64,000 nt of DNA, taken from positions 54,316,188 through 54,380,187 of the forward strand of contig CM070718.1 of NCBI GenBank assembly GCA_036346275.1. The letters are read 5' to 3'. The notes under the pieces were generated by a model. That model searched no databases, had not been told where the DNA came from, and saw nothing but the letters and a program-made list of their open reading frames with translations. Within the stretch, counting starts at the first letter, position 1. Each line of letters starts with the position of its first letter. The position numbers and the translations under genes are program-made. Of this stretch, positions 24,158 to 35,560 are shown piece after piece. Source of the DNA: Otatea glauca (Eukaryota; Streptophyta; Magnoliopsida; Poales; Poaceae).

Positions 24158-24943
24158 CTAGGATGCCCGGATATGCCAATACCGATACGCGATATGCCGA
24201 CACCACGATATGCCATTTCCCCAAAAACACCGATACAGCGATACGTGTGTATATATATAATAAAAATAAAATAATAGAGAAACATATATGAGATATGGTA
24301 TTTCATGCACAAAATAGACATAAAAGAGACAATAACAAAGAAAATGAAGAAGCAAGGATGAAATCATCTCGAAGGTTCATCAACCCATAGCACGCGGCTT
24401 AGGGCATCTAATCTACTGCTGCCCCAAACGTCTCCACAATTATGTGCTTCTATTCTTGCCAGCCGTAGCTATATGCTTTGCCTCCTAGCCGTTGCTACCC
24501 TCACCAGCTTCTAGCTACTGCTAGCTGTTTGGGAGTATACCACACTACCACAGTCAAGAGGGAAGAAAAGTACTAGTGGGAAAACTTACCGTGCGTGAGG
24601 ACCAGTGGAGCCGTTGTGCCGGCAGGGAGGGGTGCCGTGTTCCACTGTCTACAAGGGGAGATGAATGTTGGCGTGGGAGCCCAGGGGAAGAGAGGAGCAG
24701 GGGTGGTGGTGTAGGGAGCGAGAAGGGATTGCGGGATGGGAATAAATGATTCCAGCGTCTCCTTCATAGCTGGTAGAGGTATTATGGTTAAGAGGTATTG
24801 GGGAAGTATCAGGCAAGTATCAGATAAGCATCGGGAATTATTTTATTTTTTATGAAAATAGGAAATTCACCAATACAGGTAGGATACGGTATCCAATACA
24901 TATGAGTATCCGATAGGTAATACGCCAATTTTCTGAAACATAG
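24158..24943. mobile_element. Nested non-autonomous hAT-like insertion in gag (786 bp)
   Basis: The gag reading is cut after CTCTCTGT (24150-24157) and resumes after CTATCTGT (24944-24951), an 8-bp duplication with one mismatch. Ends read CTAGGATGCCCGGATA and, from the other side, CTATGTTTCAGAAAATTGG, so the terminal repeats are short and poorly matched. The inside is full of GATATGCC and GATACG-like repeats near both ends. No transposase is encoded. Confidence 0.7.
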
Positions 24944-27499
24944 CTATCTGTGGTACACCGTACACCAGACACTCTCTTCAACAATTTTATGCAACTATTG
25001 ATGACTTCTATCAGCAGATCACTGGAGTACAGCGCCAACTTGACTCTTTGGGACTAGATGTCTATTGGACTTGCTCCTGCTGTGTGCAGACCTGTGCTAA
25101 CCACAAGACTCACTGTCTATATGACTTCCTGAAGTGTCAACCAAAGTTTGAGCCGGTTCATACTCACCTATTGGCTCGTTCACCGCACCAGCCGTTAGTG
25201 GAGGCACTCACTTTTGTTCATTCCGAGGAGACTCGTCTTCGTGGCATGACTCAATAGCCATCTTCTGTTGTCTTGGCTGCATGTACGCTTACTGCTCCTA
25301 CAACTCTTGTGGCGGAAGCTTCTACTACTGCTCCTTTAGCATCGGTGGTTGCTACGAGTGCCTTTACTAGTAGCCTTCTTTGTACTTAGTGCCAACGTGA
25401 TGGCCACTCCTACCAGATCTTCAGCTCCAGGAGGCGGAGTCAAGGCTGTTGAGACTGTCACCCTTAGCGTGGCTCTACTTAGTCAAGAGGTATTTGTGCT
25501 CCTCGCTAGCTAGACACTACTCAGCAGCTAGTCTCCCGTCTTCAACGTCTGTTCATCGGTCCTACCTCAGGCTCTTCGAGTGTTGCCAGTCTTATCACTC
25601 AATATCCTAGACTCAGATGCTTCCTTCCACATGAAAGCATATTCCACTCACCTCACCTCTTTGAGTCCTTCCGTTCTACCTATTTCCATTCAGACTGCAC
25701 ATGGTACTTATCTTCCTGTTACTAGTCAAGGCACTCTTTCCACTTCTAGTTTCCATGTTCCTATAATTTCTCATGTTCCAAGGCTTGCTATGAAGCTTAT
25801 GTTTGCAGGTCAAATTACTGATCATGATTGTCATATCATTCTTGGGCCTGACTCGTGTTCTGTTCAGGACTACTGCACACACAAGGACTGGTTGGTACTA
25901 GCCCGCGCTGCCTTGATTCTCAGCGTCTCTGGGAGCTCAACTAGCTTCGTCTTCCTTTCACTTCCGCTGCCTCCCTTAGCCAGCCGACCACTATAGCTAC
26001 TACCTGTGCAGCCACCACTTCCATCCAATTTGCTCAGTGGCATCATCACTTAGGTCACCTATGTGGGTTGCATATTTCTTCTTTAGTTGGTAGTAGTGTT
26101 CTTGGGTCTATTCCCGGTGATACTTCTTAATCTTGTATGGGTTGCAAACTTAGCAAGCAACTACAACTCCCCTATGGTTGTAGTGACTCTATTTTCGCTC
26201 GTCCTTTTGATTTGATTCACTCTGATGTATGGGGTCAAGCTCCGTTCATTTTGAAAGGGGTCATCAATACTATGTGATCTTCATTGATGACTACTCTCAC
26301 CATACTTGGATTTATTTCATGTCTTCTCGTAGCCAGGTTCCTTCTATTTATCAGTCGTTTCCTACTATGGTTCGTATTTAATATGATTTTCACCTCACTT
26401 CTGAGCTGAGGTCATTTCTACCACCACCTATCTTGTCAACCTACAGCCCTCTACTACTCTTCAAGGTTCAACTCCTATTGAGCGTCTCTACTATAGGTCA
26501 CCTCAGTTTAGTCACGTTCGCGCTCTTAGCTGCGTTTACTTCGTTCTTCCACCTCGTGAGCGCACGAAGCTAGCTACTCGGTCAGTTGAGTGTGTTTCCC
26601 CCTTGGTACAATACTGAGCACATGGGTTATCGCTACTATGACCCTGTTGCTCCTTGGATCAGCATTTAGCGCGATATCATCTACAATGAGTTCCGACCTT
26701 ACTATCCTTGTGACAACACTTCCAGTCCGAGCTCTCTTGCTGAGTCGATCTCCTTTCTGACTTTTCCTAATCCACATCTCTCCACTTCGTTGGTTTTGAT
26801 TCCATCTCAACCACCTCCACTAGTTTCCCTTGCTTCCCCTCTGGCTCCCCTTGCTTCTCCACTAGAGAATCCCACAAGCTTTTTTGTTGAGGTCTCCCCC
26901 TTTCCATTCCACTACATTCGTCGTCTCCGTTCTGATCCTCTTCCGTCCTTGTTGGGTCTTGCTCCAGCATCTCCAAGGTATGCTCTTCGTGATTGAAATG
27001 TGATTTCGTGTCCTAATCGCTACGCTTTGCAGCTTTTACTACTTTTCTTACCGAGCCTACCTCTTATCGTGATGATGCATCTCATCCTGAGTGGCAGCTC
27101 AATACGACCAAGGAGATTGCTGCTTTGAAGGGTACTAGCACTTGGGACCTTGTTCCCCTTCCTACTTGTATTATTCCTATCATGTGCAAGTGAGTCTATA
27201 AGATCAAGACTTGCTCTAATGGTACCATTGAGTGCTACAAGACACGTCTCATTGCACATGGTTTGCAGTAGGAAAATAGGTGTGACTATGATGAGAATTA
27301 CTCCAATTGCTCGTATGATCACTATTCGTACTCTTGTTGCCGTTGCTTCTATTTGGCAGTGGACTATCTTATAGCTTGATGTTAAGAATGCCTTTCTCAG
27401 TGGTGAGCTGCAAATGGTCTGCATGCACCCGCCTTCTGGGTATTCTATTCCCGATGTTCCGGTTTGTTGCCTCCGTCACTCTCTCAAAGGGCTCAAACT

Positions 27500-27734
27500 A
27501 GGAGTGTAGCCACCAGGAGGGGCTTCGTTGGGCTCAAGCCCACACTCCGTCGGCGTCGATAACCTTGCATGAAGTATACTTATTGTATTTCTTTTTTCTT
27601 TTAGCTTTGCTTCTCTTCTATATATTTATGAATTTGGATTGAACAAGACTATGTTTATTATGTTTGTCTCAATTTAGCTTAGTCTTCTTCAGTTTTTGAT
27701 TAAAAAAATAGCTTAGTCCTAGCTTCGCCACTAC
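27500..27734. mobile_element. Nested small hAT-like insertion in RT (235 bp)
   Basis: It splits the conserved RT stretch between LKGLK and QAPRTWFE. Flanks are CTCAAACT (27492-27499) and CTCAAACA (27735-27742), an 8-bp duplication with one mismatch. The ends are only loosely matched (AGGAGTGTAGCC and GTAGTGGCGAAGC). Borders may be off by a base. Confidence 0.65.
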
Positions 27735-28815
27735 CTCAAACAAGCCCCTCGTACTTGGTTTGAACTTTCACCTCTATTGTCACTATTGTCAGTTTCTCAA
27801 CCAATGATCACGATTATGCTCTCTTTGTTCACACCTATCATGGTCAGACTCTTCTTCTTTATGTGGATGACATCCTCATCACTGGAGACAATTCTCACTA
27901 TATTGACTACGTCAAGACCCCTCTCAGTGAGTAGTTTCAAATGTCTAATTTGGGTCCTCTTCGATACTTCTTTGGGATTGAGGTCACCTCTACGCCTGAT
28001 AACTACCTCTCCTAGCAAAAGTATGTCTAGGATCTTCTTGATCGTGCATGTCTCACTGATTAGCACACGGTGGACATTCCTATGAAGCTTCACCTTCGAC
28101 TTTGTCCTATTGACGGTACCCCTCTTGAGGATCCCACTCGTTATCGCCACCTTGTTGGGAGCTTGGTCTACCTTGTTGTTACTCGTTCTGATATCTCTTA
28201 TGTTGTTCACATTCTGAGTCAGTTTGTTTCTGCTCCTACCCAGCTCTACTACAGTCACCTCCTTCAAGTTCTACGATATCCTTGTGGGGCCATCACTAGG
28301 CACCTTTTCTTCCCTCGCTCCAACTCCTTACAGCTTCAAGCGTACTCTAATGCGACCTGGGTTAGTGATCCTTCTAATAGTTGGTCTCTGTCTGATTTTT
28401 GTGTCTTCCTTGGTTTTTCCTTAGTTGCTTGGAAGACTAAGAAGCAAACTGCAATTTCCCACTCGAGTGCTGAGATTGAGTTGAGGGCTTTGGCGTCTGT
28501 GACAGTTGAGATCACCTGGCTACGGTGGCTCCTTGAGGACTTTGGTGTTCCGGTTCTTGCACCAACTACGTTACTGTTAGACAGAACTAATGCGATCATC
28601 ATTGCTTGAGATCCCGTGAAGCATGAGCTCACCAAGCACATTGGAGTTGATGCTTCCTACATGCAGTCACAAGTACAACAGCAAGTTGTCGCTTTTCATT
28701 ATGTGCCTTCAGAGCTTTAGCTAGATGACTTCTTCACGAAGATGCAAACTAGGGCTCAACATAGCTTCTATCTCTCCAAACTCAGTGTTGATCCACCGTG
28801 AGTTCAAGAGGGGGG

Positions 28816-28911
28816 TGTTAGAATAATATTGTATAGGGTGTTTTCTGCAATTTGTATGTCTTATATATGACCTTGAGGCCCATGGAATAGATACAAGTCC
28901 ATTCCAAAATA
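28816..28911 (+). repeat. 3' LTR (96 bp)
   Basis: Starts TGTTAGAATAATATTG directly after a purine-rich tract and is followed by GAATA (28912-28916), matching the left duplication. It aligns along its length with 23380-23475. Confidence 0.85.
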
Positions 28912-29261
28912 GAATACGCATTTTCCATTGACATAGTGCAGAAAACAACTCGACTCAAGTCATATAGAAGAAATTCGGACACCCTGAGACCAGATAATTT
29001 CCAACATAAAACCTAACCGTTGCATACTAGTTTTCTTTCCTTTGGGTAGACTGGCAGCAATTAATAACTCCATTTTTCCGAAAAGGGTGCTTGTAGATTG
29101 TTCATTTAATATTTGTCAGTTCTATGTAAGGCTATTTGAATGTGAAAATCAGCTACAGTAACAATTTTTGCACAATGCCTGCAGTTCTCTTAAGTAATAA
29201 GATACCAAAACTACCCTCTCTTTGTATGCCTCCATTCCTGAAAGTATTGCTGAGTGGCAGC

Positions 29262-32200
29262 TTATCGCACAGCTTTAAAGAAAAATGTATGTACCACTGA
29301 TTTCAAGTCGTCAGAGAGTCTAGCTTCTTTTCCAAAAAAGGAGAGTTTAGCTTCATGTATTGAGTCTGCATTTGTTCCCTTTCGGGCACAATGTGCATTT
29401 CTCTTTTCTTCATAAAAATTAAAATCATCCAGAACTGATGTCCCATGGCGATAAGCTTTGAAAATTTTCAACATTTCCAGACCCTGTGGCAGCCCAATCT
29501 ACAAAAAAGGAACAAAAATATATCAGACAAAAGCTGCTACTATGGAGTTTACTACAGAATCATCCAAACGAGTCATTTGCTCCCCTGAAGAAACGGGTTC
29601 TTTTTTATCTTTTATGTTATCTAATGTATCAATAGGAGCAAATCCTTCATTTATAAATTAATAATCGCATTTTTTAAAATATTTTTGGGTATAGAAGAAG
29701 TGGAGGTATGGTACCTCCTGAGTGTCCCTGCTGAAAGTAACAGGTCTGTGGTTGTTATTTTCAAGAGTGATGTGTTTGAAGAGTTGATTTGGAATGTCCT
29801 TCATAATGTGCCACATTACAGGGAAAAAGCCATTCCATTTATCTTGTTGCCAAAAGTCCATGGTCTTCTTGAAATCAACAGGACCTAACATCTCAGCTAA
29901 TCCTACAAACTGCCCGCTGGTATTAACCTGAAATAGGAACACAAAGAAAGCAACTATCTTAAAAATTTGCCAGTGAATAAAATGGCCATACAATGAACAA
30001 TATATGGGACTGTTTCAGACGTATTTGGTGAAGAGCATCGAGTGTATTAAATGCATCTCTTCTGGCAAAAATGGCTTTTAAGGCTTTTTAAGGCTCAATA
30101 CACATTTGAAAAAATCAACCCAGTCTATATATAAAACAAACAAAACAAAGAGTAGAAAGCACAACTGCACAGCAACATCAGCATTACGCTAGTAAGTAGC
30201 AACTGAATCTCATTGAAGAAGTTGGCCATCATGCACTGATGTTCTCGCTTAACTACCTTGCTCAAACATCTCATTTATCAGGTATTAGGGCTGTCAATTT
30301 TTTTGGTACTATGAACAGCAAAAAAAGATAAATAAACAGCAGAAGGGCATTTGATCCTTACTGACCGAAAAGAATAGGAATACAGGGCATTTTGTGCCCT
30401 TCTCCTTCATTAAAATCTGAGCTTCATGGAAAGCAGCATTCAGCTTATTGTTCCCATTTGGTGTACTTGCCCAAACATTGTATTTGATACCTTTATGAAT
30501 ATCGTCTTCACTATATGACTTTATCATAAAGAACTTGGCAAGCTCATACTGAACTGAAAAGTCTGATCTGTTAATTTGATCCTTACAGACCAAAGGACTC
30601 ACAATATCTTTCTCTGTAGAGGGTGTTGAGGCATTATTCAATTTGTTAGCCCGGGGACCACGAACTTGATCCCGTATATCCTCAGAATTTCTCCATGGGT
30701 TATCCTTCTTATTAATCCTATAGTGATCAGTGCTGTTTACAACTCTGTTAGGCATCCTAGGTCTTGTGGCAGTATGCTTGCTTCTGATCATCTTGACCTG
30801 CTGATTACTAACAAGACTGCTGACAAACTTGTCTCTCGAGTGACCATTCCTATGAGAAGCACCTTGCTGGTAGCTTGACAATGGATGTGCCTCAGCATCA
30901 TGGCACCTTTGACCAGAATGCAAAGGTATCTTATCTCGGTAGTGCCAACGGCGAGACAATGAAGGAATCTCATCACCATAACCTTGTCTACTTGAGAGCA
31001 AGGGGATTTCAGCACCATAACCTTGTCTGCTTGAGAGCGAGGGGATTTCAGCGCCATACCCCCACTGACTTGAGTATGAAAGTGCCTCATTGCCATTACA
31101 CTTCTGACTAGACAGAGAAGGGATCTCATCACCATACTCCAGCCCTCTTGGTTGTGAAGGGCTCCAATTATCAAAGCACAACCGACTTGAAAACGAACTG
31201 GTCTCATCCACGAAGTTTGTCCCTCTGGGTAAATCAACTATCTGTTTTAATGAGAAATTACCATTAATAAATAAATCCATACACAGAAGGGTTTATCATT
31301 TACTACATATGCTAGAGATGCATAAAATATATACACAGAAGTTGCCATTCTAGTACAATTAAAAGGATCCACAGTTATACCTCATTGCGGCGTTCAATAG
31401 ATTGACCCTTGCAGTTTGAAAAAGCGGTAAATTGATCTGATCTTCTGTACCAATGTTCTGAATGATAGTCTAAGCTAAAATCAACTTTAGCTGCTGCTGG
31501 ATACGACCTTCTCATGTCAGGACCAGTAGGATATGAAGCAAGATAATCTGGCCTTGGCCAGAAGATTTTGCTTTTGGTTCTCATTTTTCCCACTACATGC
31601 CCTGATGTATCTACATGCCCTGATGTATCTGGACTACTTGGCACTGCTTCTAATGCAGAAGAAGAATTTTCCCAAGAATAGCTTGATGAAGAAGAGTAAG
31701 GCTGCTGCCTACAATATTTACCTCCCAGTGGCATTGCTTCCTTAGAATATGCATGTGATCCAAGGGAAGTAGCATAGTTGGAATATGAAGACTGTGCTAG
31801 ATATTCCTGAGAAGGTAGGAATTGTTTGAATCTTGATGAACAAAATTGTTAAATTTGAATCTAGAGCATGTTATCCACAAGTTGCATGTCTGTATTAAAA
31901 CATACTTGTCTTAGCACATAGATGCTGAACAAAAACTTCGTTCACTGTGCTATGTTAATCAAGTGTACATCAGAAGCGCATCCAGAAATCCAGCAATGGT
32001 TCACACTTACGAGCTACGAGAATGTAATTGCTTTCCCCGTGAATTAAACTATATTTTTGAACCGACACAAACAAGCCGAAATGTTCTTTCCGTTCCTGAA
32101 CCAATTGAGTAATTAGTACAATGTATCTTGGGTGTTATTCTTGAATAATTTCTGATTTAGTATCTTTACTTAGTCAGTTGGTCTAAAGCAAGTATTTATA

Positions 32201-32611
32201 GTTTAGAAAAATATAACCCTTCGAATATCCCAATCAACACTAGTAGAAGAGATAATGTTTTACCAAAAAAGGATGAATAAGTAAGAGCAAACTCATACCT
32301 GATGTGACACAGTGCTATTTGCATGAGATAGAAAATGGGTATCCTCTTCGCATTTCATACAGTCCTCTGTAAAATGAGAAAGAAATTGTTTGCAAAATAA
32401 AAACAGGACCCAAAAAAGATTGCCTAAACTCAATTCGAATTAGGTTTCTTTGGAAATTACCAGGACACATGCATGGCCGACATGAAGAAATGGAATCTCG
32501 CTCAGCAACCACATCATTCCTAATGTTGTTTCTCATGCAGCTGGAAGTACCATTTTCCATTTCTGGTGTTGTTGTCACCGCTGAGGTGGGCGGATCAAAA
32601 GCTTCCTTCAT
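29262..32611 (-). CDS. YTH-domain m6A reader (ECT/YTHDF-like), 656 aa, six coding exons
   Basis: Predicted exons on the minus strand: 32611-32461, 32366-32299, 31806-31381, 31241-30366, 29927-29715 and 29498-29262. All introns are GT-AG, phases agree, and the total is 1971 bp with no stop until TAA. The N-terminal two thirds are disordered, rich in Ser, Tyr and Gln, and contain a 13-residue tandem repeat. The YTH domain (about residues 410-600) begins YELAKFFMIKSYSEDDIHKG, then YNVWAST and VFLFFS|VNTSGQF across a splice. DKWNGFFPVMW and PVTFSRDTQE follow. Trp residues for the m6A cage (YNVW, DKW and nearby) are present. YTHDF-type proteins bind N6-methyladenosine in cytoplasmic mRNA and steer its fate. 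The ATG coincides with a splice acceptor, so the 5'UTR probably has an intron. Confidence 0.9.
30864..31139 (-). repeat. 39-bp coding minisatellite in the YTH gene (13-aa repeat, about 7 units)
   Basis: The encoded units are variants of GYGAEIPSLSSRQ: EYGDEIPSLSSQK, CNGNEALSYSSQW, GYGAEIPSLSSRQ, GYGAEIPLLSSRQ, GYGDEIPSLSRRW, HYRDKIPLHSGQR and a last, weaker one. Units three to five are most alike, also at DNA level, which points to recent duplication. All sit in exon 4, in the disordered region before the YTH domain. Confidence 0.85.
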
Positions 32612-33175
32612 CTGTAAAGGCAAAAGGAAGTAAATGGAAGAATTGATGACAAGATGGTTAGTCCTGATCGTGTTAGTTATTATTTTTAACTGTTGCAGCT
32701 GGCCAAAGTATTAAGCCTGTCATCAGCCATCAGCTGAAGCCAGTTTGTAGGATGATAAGATCAAGGGGCAAATTTGTCACAATGGATGATCGAAATCTCT
32801 CTCTCTCTCTCTCTCTCAACACAAGTGCGCATGTCCATGACTGCAAACGCATTCCATGCAATCGCTGCTTCTGTTGTTACATGTTGTTAAGCCTGCTTGT
32901 GTTTCTACATCAGTAATCAGGTAAATGTCAAAAGCCACACTGTTACAGTTACAGGGGACATCAATCGTCCCCTGGAAAATATTGTTTAATGATCAAACCC
33001 TGATACATGACCATGCTTCAGTCACCAACAAACATATTCTCCAGATTGTGAACAATGGGTCAGCATTTATTTACAAGATCTCACCAAATATTCTGGTCCA
33101 ACATTTATTTACAAGTTTAAATGAGATTATTGGTAGTACATCAATCAGCCTCGCATTCCCTTACGATGGATGTAG
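32612..33175 (-). other. Upstream region of the YTH gene with a (GA)n tract
   Basis: A pyrimidine tract and TTTACAG lie directly against the ATG, so this is probably a 5'UTR intron. A 22-bp CT run (GA in gene sense) sits at 32796-32817. No coding sequence is recognised. A donor-like GGTGAGT lies further upstream at about 33453-33459 in the composite repeat. Confidence 0.45.
32796..32817. repeat. (CT)11 microsatellite
   Basis: A perfect TC/CT run of 22 bases. In YTH gene sense it is a GA tract, a common element of plant promoters and 5'UTRs. Confidence 0.9.
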
Positions 33176-33647
33176 CAGGGGCGGACCTAACGTGGGGCAT
33201 GGGGGATCAGTTGAACCCCCAAAAATTTTGGAAAATAAACTGCTATTAGTACTCCACCGCGCAACAAACTGCATGGATTGGTGTATCCATCCCAGAAAGA
33301 AAGATTTGAATGAGGTTGCTCAGAGGAAAGAAATGATTCCCCACGAGGATGTTAACGGGGGGTCTCCAGCTGGACTCACCGCGCCGGCCGCCGGAGAAGG
33401 GGGAGTAGGAAGATCTGGAGAATGGTGGAAACGAAGGAAGGGGAGGAAAAGAACTCACCGCACCGGCCGCCGGAGAAGGGGGACGCGAACGGTCTCGGTC
33501 GGCGCCTTTTGGGAGGGCGACGGCGAAGCAATGTCCGGGAGCTTATCGACTTTTGTGTTATAAAGGTAATCTTTGCGTTAGTCCATCTACACCGTCCATT
33601 CCAAATAAGTAACCATATCCTCACATCTGAACAGCGACATAATAATA

Positions 33648-34620
33648 ATATACTTCTCTTTAAAGCGGGCGAGATTGCCGGCCTCTGCGACATGCCACGT
33701 CGCCCCTCTCGCGAAAAGGCCTTTCGTAAAATTGGAAATTACGTTCGGGTCTTTTTGTCGGTTTTTTTAATAAAATAGACCCGAAAAAAATAAAATTACG
33801 TTTAAGTCCCTCCGTGATTTGCGTTTAGGTCCTCACACTGGTTTTTAGCGGGATAGACCCGAGAAAAAACGAAATTACGTTTAGATCCCGAAAAACGTTT
33901 TTTTTGCTCAATTGACCCGAAAAAACGAAAATACGTTTATATCCCTCCGTCGTTTTTTCCACAAAAATCCATGTGTTCGCCCGCGGTTTTTTCAGACAGA
34001 TCCACGTATTCGCCGACGGCTCATAGCAGTCCGTGGATTCGACGACGGAAAAAACAAAATTACGTTTAGGTCCCAAAAGACGTTTTTTAGTTGTATTAAC
34101 CCGAAAAATGAAATTACGTTTATATCCCTCCGTGTTTTTTTTACCAAAATCCACGGATTCACCGATGGCTCATACGTTTATGTCCTCAGACCCATTTTTT
34201 CAAAAAATAATCATCGAACCAAAAAAACATTTTTTTTGCTGAATTGACCCGAAAAAACGAAATTGCGTTTATATCCCTCCGCCGTTTTTTCCAGACAAAT
34301 CCACGTGTTCGCCCGCGGTTTTTTCAGACAGATCCACGTATTCGCCGACGGCACATAGCAGTCCATGGATTTGACGACGAAAAAACGAAATTACATTTAG
34401 GTCCCAAAAGACGTTTTTTAGTTGGATTGACCCGAAAAATGAAATTACGTTTATATCCCTCCGTGTTTTTTCACGAAAATCCGCGGATTCACCGACGGCT
34501 CATACGTTTATATCCTTAGACCCATTTTTCCAAAAAATAATCATCGGACCAAATTTCGCGCGTCGCAACGTCGCGCAACCGAATTTCGCACGACGCAGCG
34601 TAGCGCGCGACCCTAGCTAG
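33648..34620 (+). mobile_element. Probable non-autonomous Helitron in copy B
   Basis: Sequence shared with copy A resumes exactly after CTAGCTAG at 34620, and the next base is T, as expected for a Helitron 3' end (CTAG) inserted before T. The 3' end is preceded by GC-rich hairpin-like sequence (CGCAGCGTAGCGCGCG). The 5' end is less clear: ATATACTTCTCTTTAAAGC near 33648 resembles a degenerate grass Helitron start (TCTATACT-type). It encodes nothing. Most of its length is a tandem duplication (33893-34555). Confidence 0.5.
33893..34555. repeat. Tandem duplication of a ~332-bp unit
   Basis: Two consecutive units, 33893-34224 and 34225-34555. Each begins with a TTTTTTTTGCT.AATTGACCCG run and contains ACGTTTATATCCCTCCG twice, CCCGCGGTTTTTTCAGACAG and CAAAAAATAATCATCG. 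A partial unit precedes them (33770-33890). Confidence 0.85.
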
Positions 34621-35241
34621 TTATTCATAACTTATGTTCTTCCCAACCATGGCGCCCTCCTCCTGCCGGATCTCGGAGCTCTATAGCAATTCAAAACATC
34701 AAACCATCATCAGTCTATGTAAAACAAGAAATATTATTCTTTAAAGAAAAAGAGAGCACAAAATTGGTAGAAAATCCACAAACTTCACCATGTTGCCTTG
34801 CACTATCTAATTGTTCCCTTCTCCGGATATAAGATAATCCATTAGGAGATTATGATTGAAGCATGGAACAAACATGATCACATCTTGAAACAAAAAAAAT
34901 TATGTTGAATCAATTTTAAAGAAAGCAAAACATACAATTAGTGAGTATTGTATCTCTTTTCTTGAAACGAACACAACAACATTATCGATTCACTAGACCT
35001 AAAGGAACCAAAAGAAATGAACCATTACTAGAAACTATGTGCCCAAGCTACTGGTCGTCTAGAATCAATCACAAGCACATGTTGTCCCTAAAGCTCCGAT
35101 GGTGAATTTCAAATCTAGTGGAGCAATCTAGCTTCCCTTTGCTTCGATCCTCTTCAAGACAGTGGTTATAAAGTGGCCCTTAGTGTGTGCAGGCAAAAAA
35201 TAAGCGAAAGATCAACAACGAGATGGACCATGGACGTGAAG

Positions 35242-35560
35242 CAGGGTTTCAAAAACAGTTTTTGAAACATTGGTTCGAAATTCAAAAATAGAAAAAAACC
35301 GCTCGAAAACTGTCAGAAATCGAAGGGTTATGAAATCAAAAAGATTTGAAAAAAAGAATCGAAAAACTGCTCGGTTTTCACCAAAAACCAATCGACCAAT
35401 TGAATGTTCCTTCAAAATGGTTTTCGAGCAGTTTTCAACGCATAATTTTTTTCAAATTTGTTGAATTTTTTTAATTAGACCGGTTTATCGAGCGGTTTTG
35501 GATCTTGAACCGCAGCGGTAAGGTCGAAGACCGCGGTTTTTGCCGGTTTTTGAAACCCTG
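35242..35560. mobile_element. hAT-type MITE in copy B (319 bp)
   Basis: Perfect 15-bp terminal inverted repeats CAGGGTTTCAAAAAC, with an 8-bp duplication ACGTGAAG (35234-35241) and ACATGAAG (35561-35568), one mismatch. Copy A lacks the insertion and carries a single ATGGACATGAAGAACATA (reverse strand of about 17060-17080), so the target site is confirmed inside this window. The body is rich in GAAAACTG and CGGTTTT repeats. A related decayed sequence lies at 17640-17935 in copy A. Confidence 0.92.

Larger units (their letters stand above)
23486..28740 (+). pseudogene. Copia gag-pol, decayed, order gag-protease-integrase-RT-RNase H
   Basis: Short open pieces in several frames keep the order of a Copia polyprotein. 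Gag is at about 23660-25260 (FNGANFQEWSLHLQIYL; interrupted by an insertion). A protease remnant near 25605 reads LDSDASFHM, with Asp for the Gly of the active-site triad. Gag-pre-integrase is near 26037 (WHHHLGHLCGLH), followed by integrase (FDLIHSDVWGQAPF). RT is at 27100-28000, with LLLYVDDILITGDN at about 27850-27890. RNase H is at 28130-28620 (RYRHLVGSLVYLVVTRSDISY, and KKQTAISHSSAEIELRAL). There are many stop codons and frameshifts. Confidence 0.88.
23380..28911 (+). mobile_element. Old full-length Copia element with very short LTRs
   Basis: The LTRs (23380-23475 and 28816-28911) are both 96 bp and visibly diverged from each other. GAATA duplications flank the element. A primer binding site TAGTATCAGAGCC follows the 5' LTR (23478-23490), and a purine tract (AAGAGGGGGG) precedes the 3' LTR. 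It carries two nested insertions, 24158-24943 and 27500-27734. It sits between the 3' ends of the DUF1644 and YTH genes, ending about 350 bp from the YTH stop codon. Confidence 0.9.

Noticed and set aside
32925..33563. 212-aa plus-strand ORF at the start of composite copy B
   Set aside because: It runs across the border of the repeat into the upstream region of the YTH gene; no domain. Its counterpart in copy A is broken.
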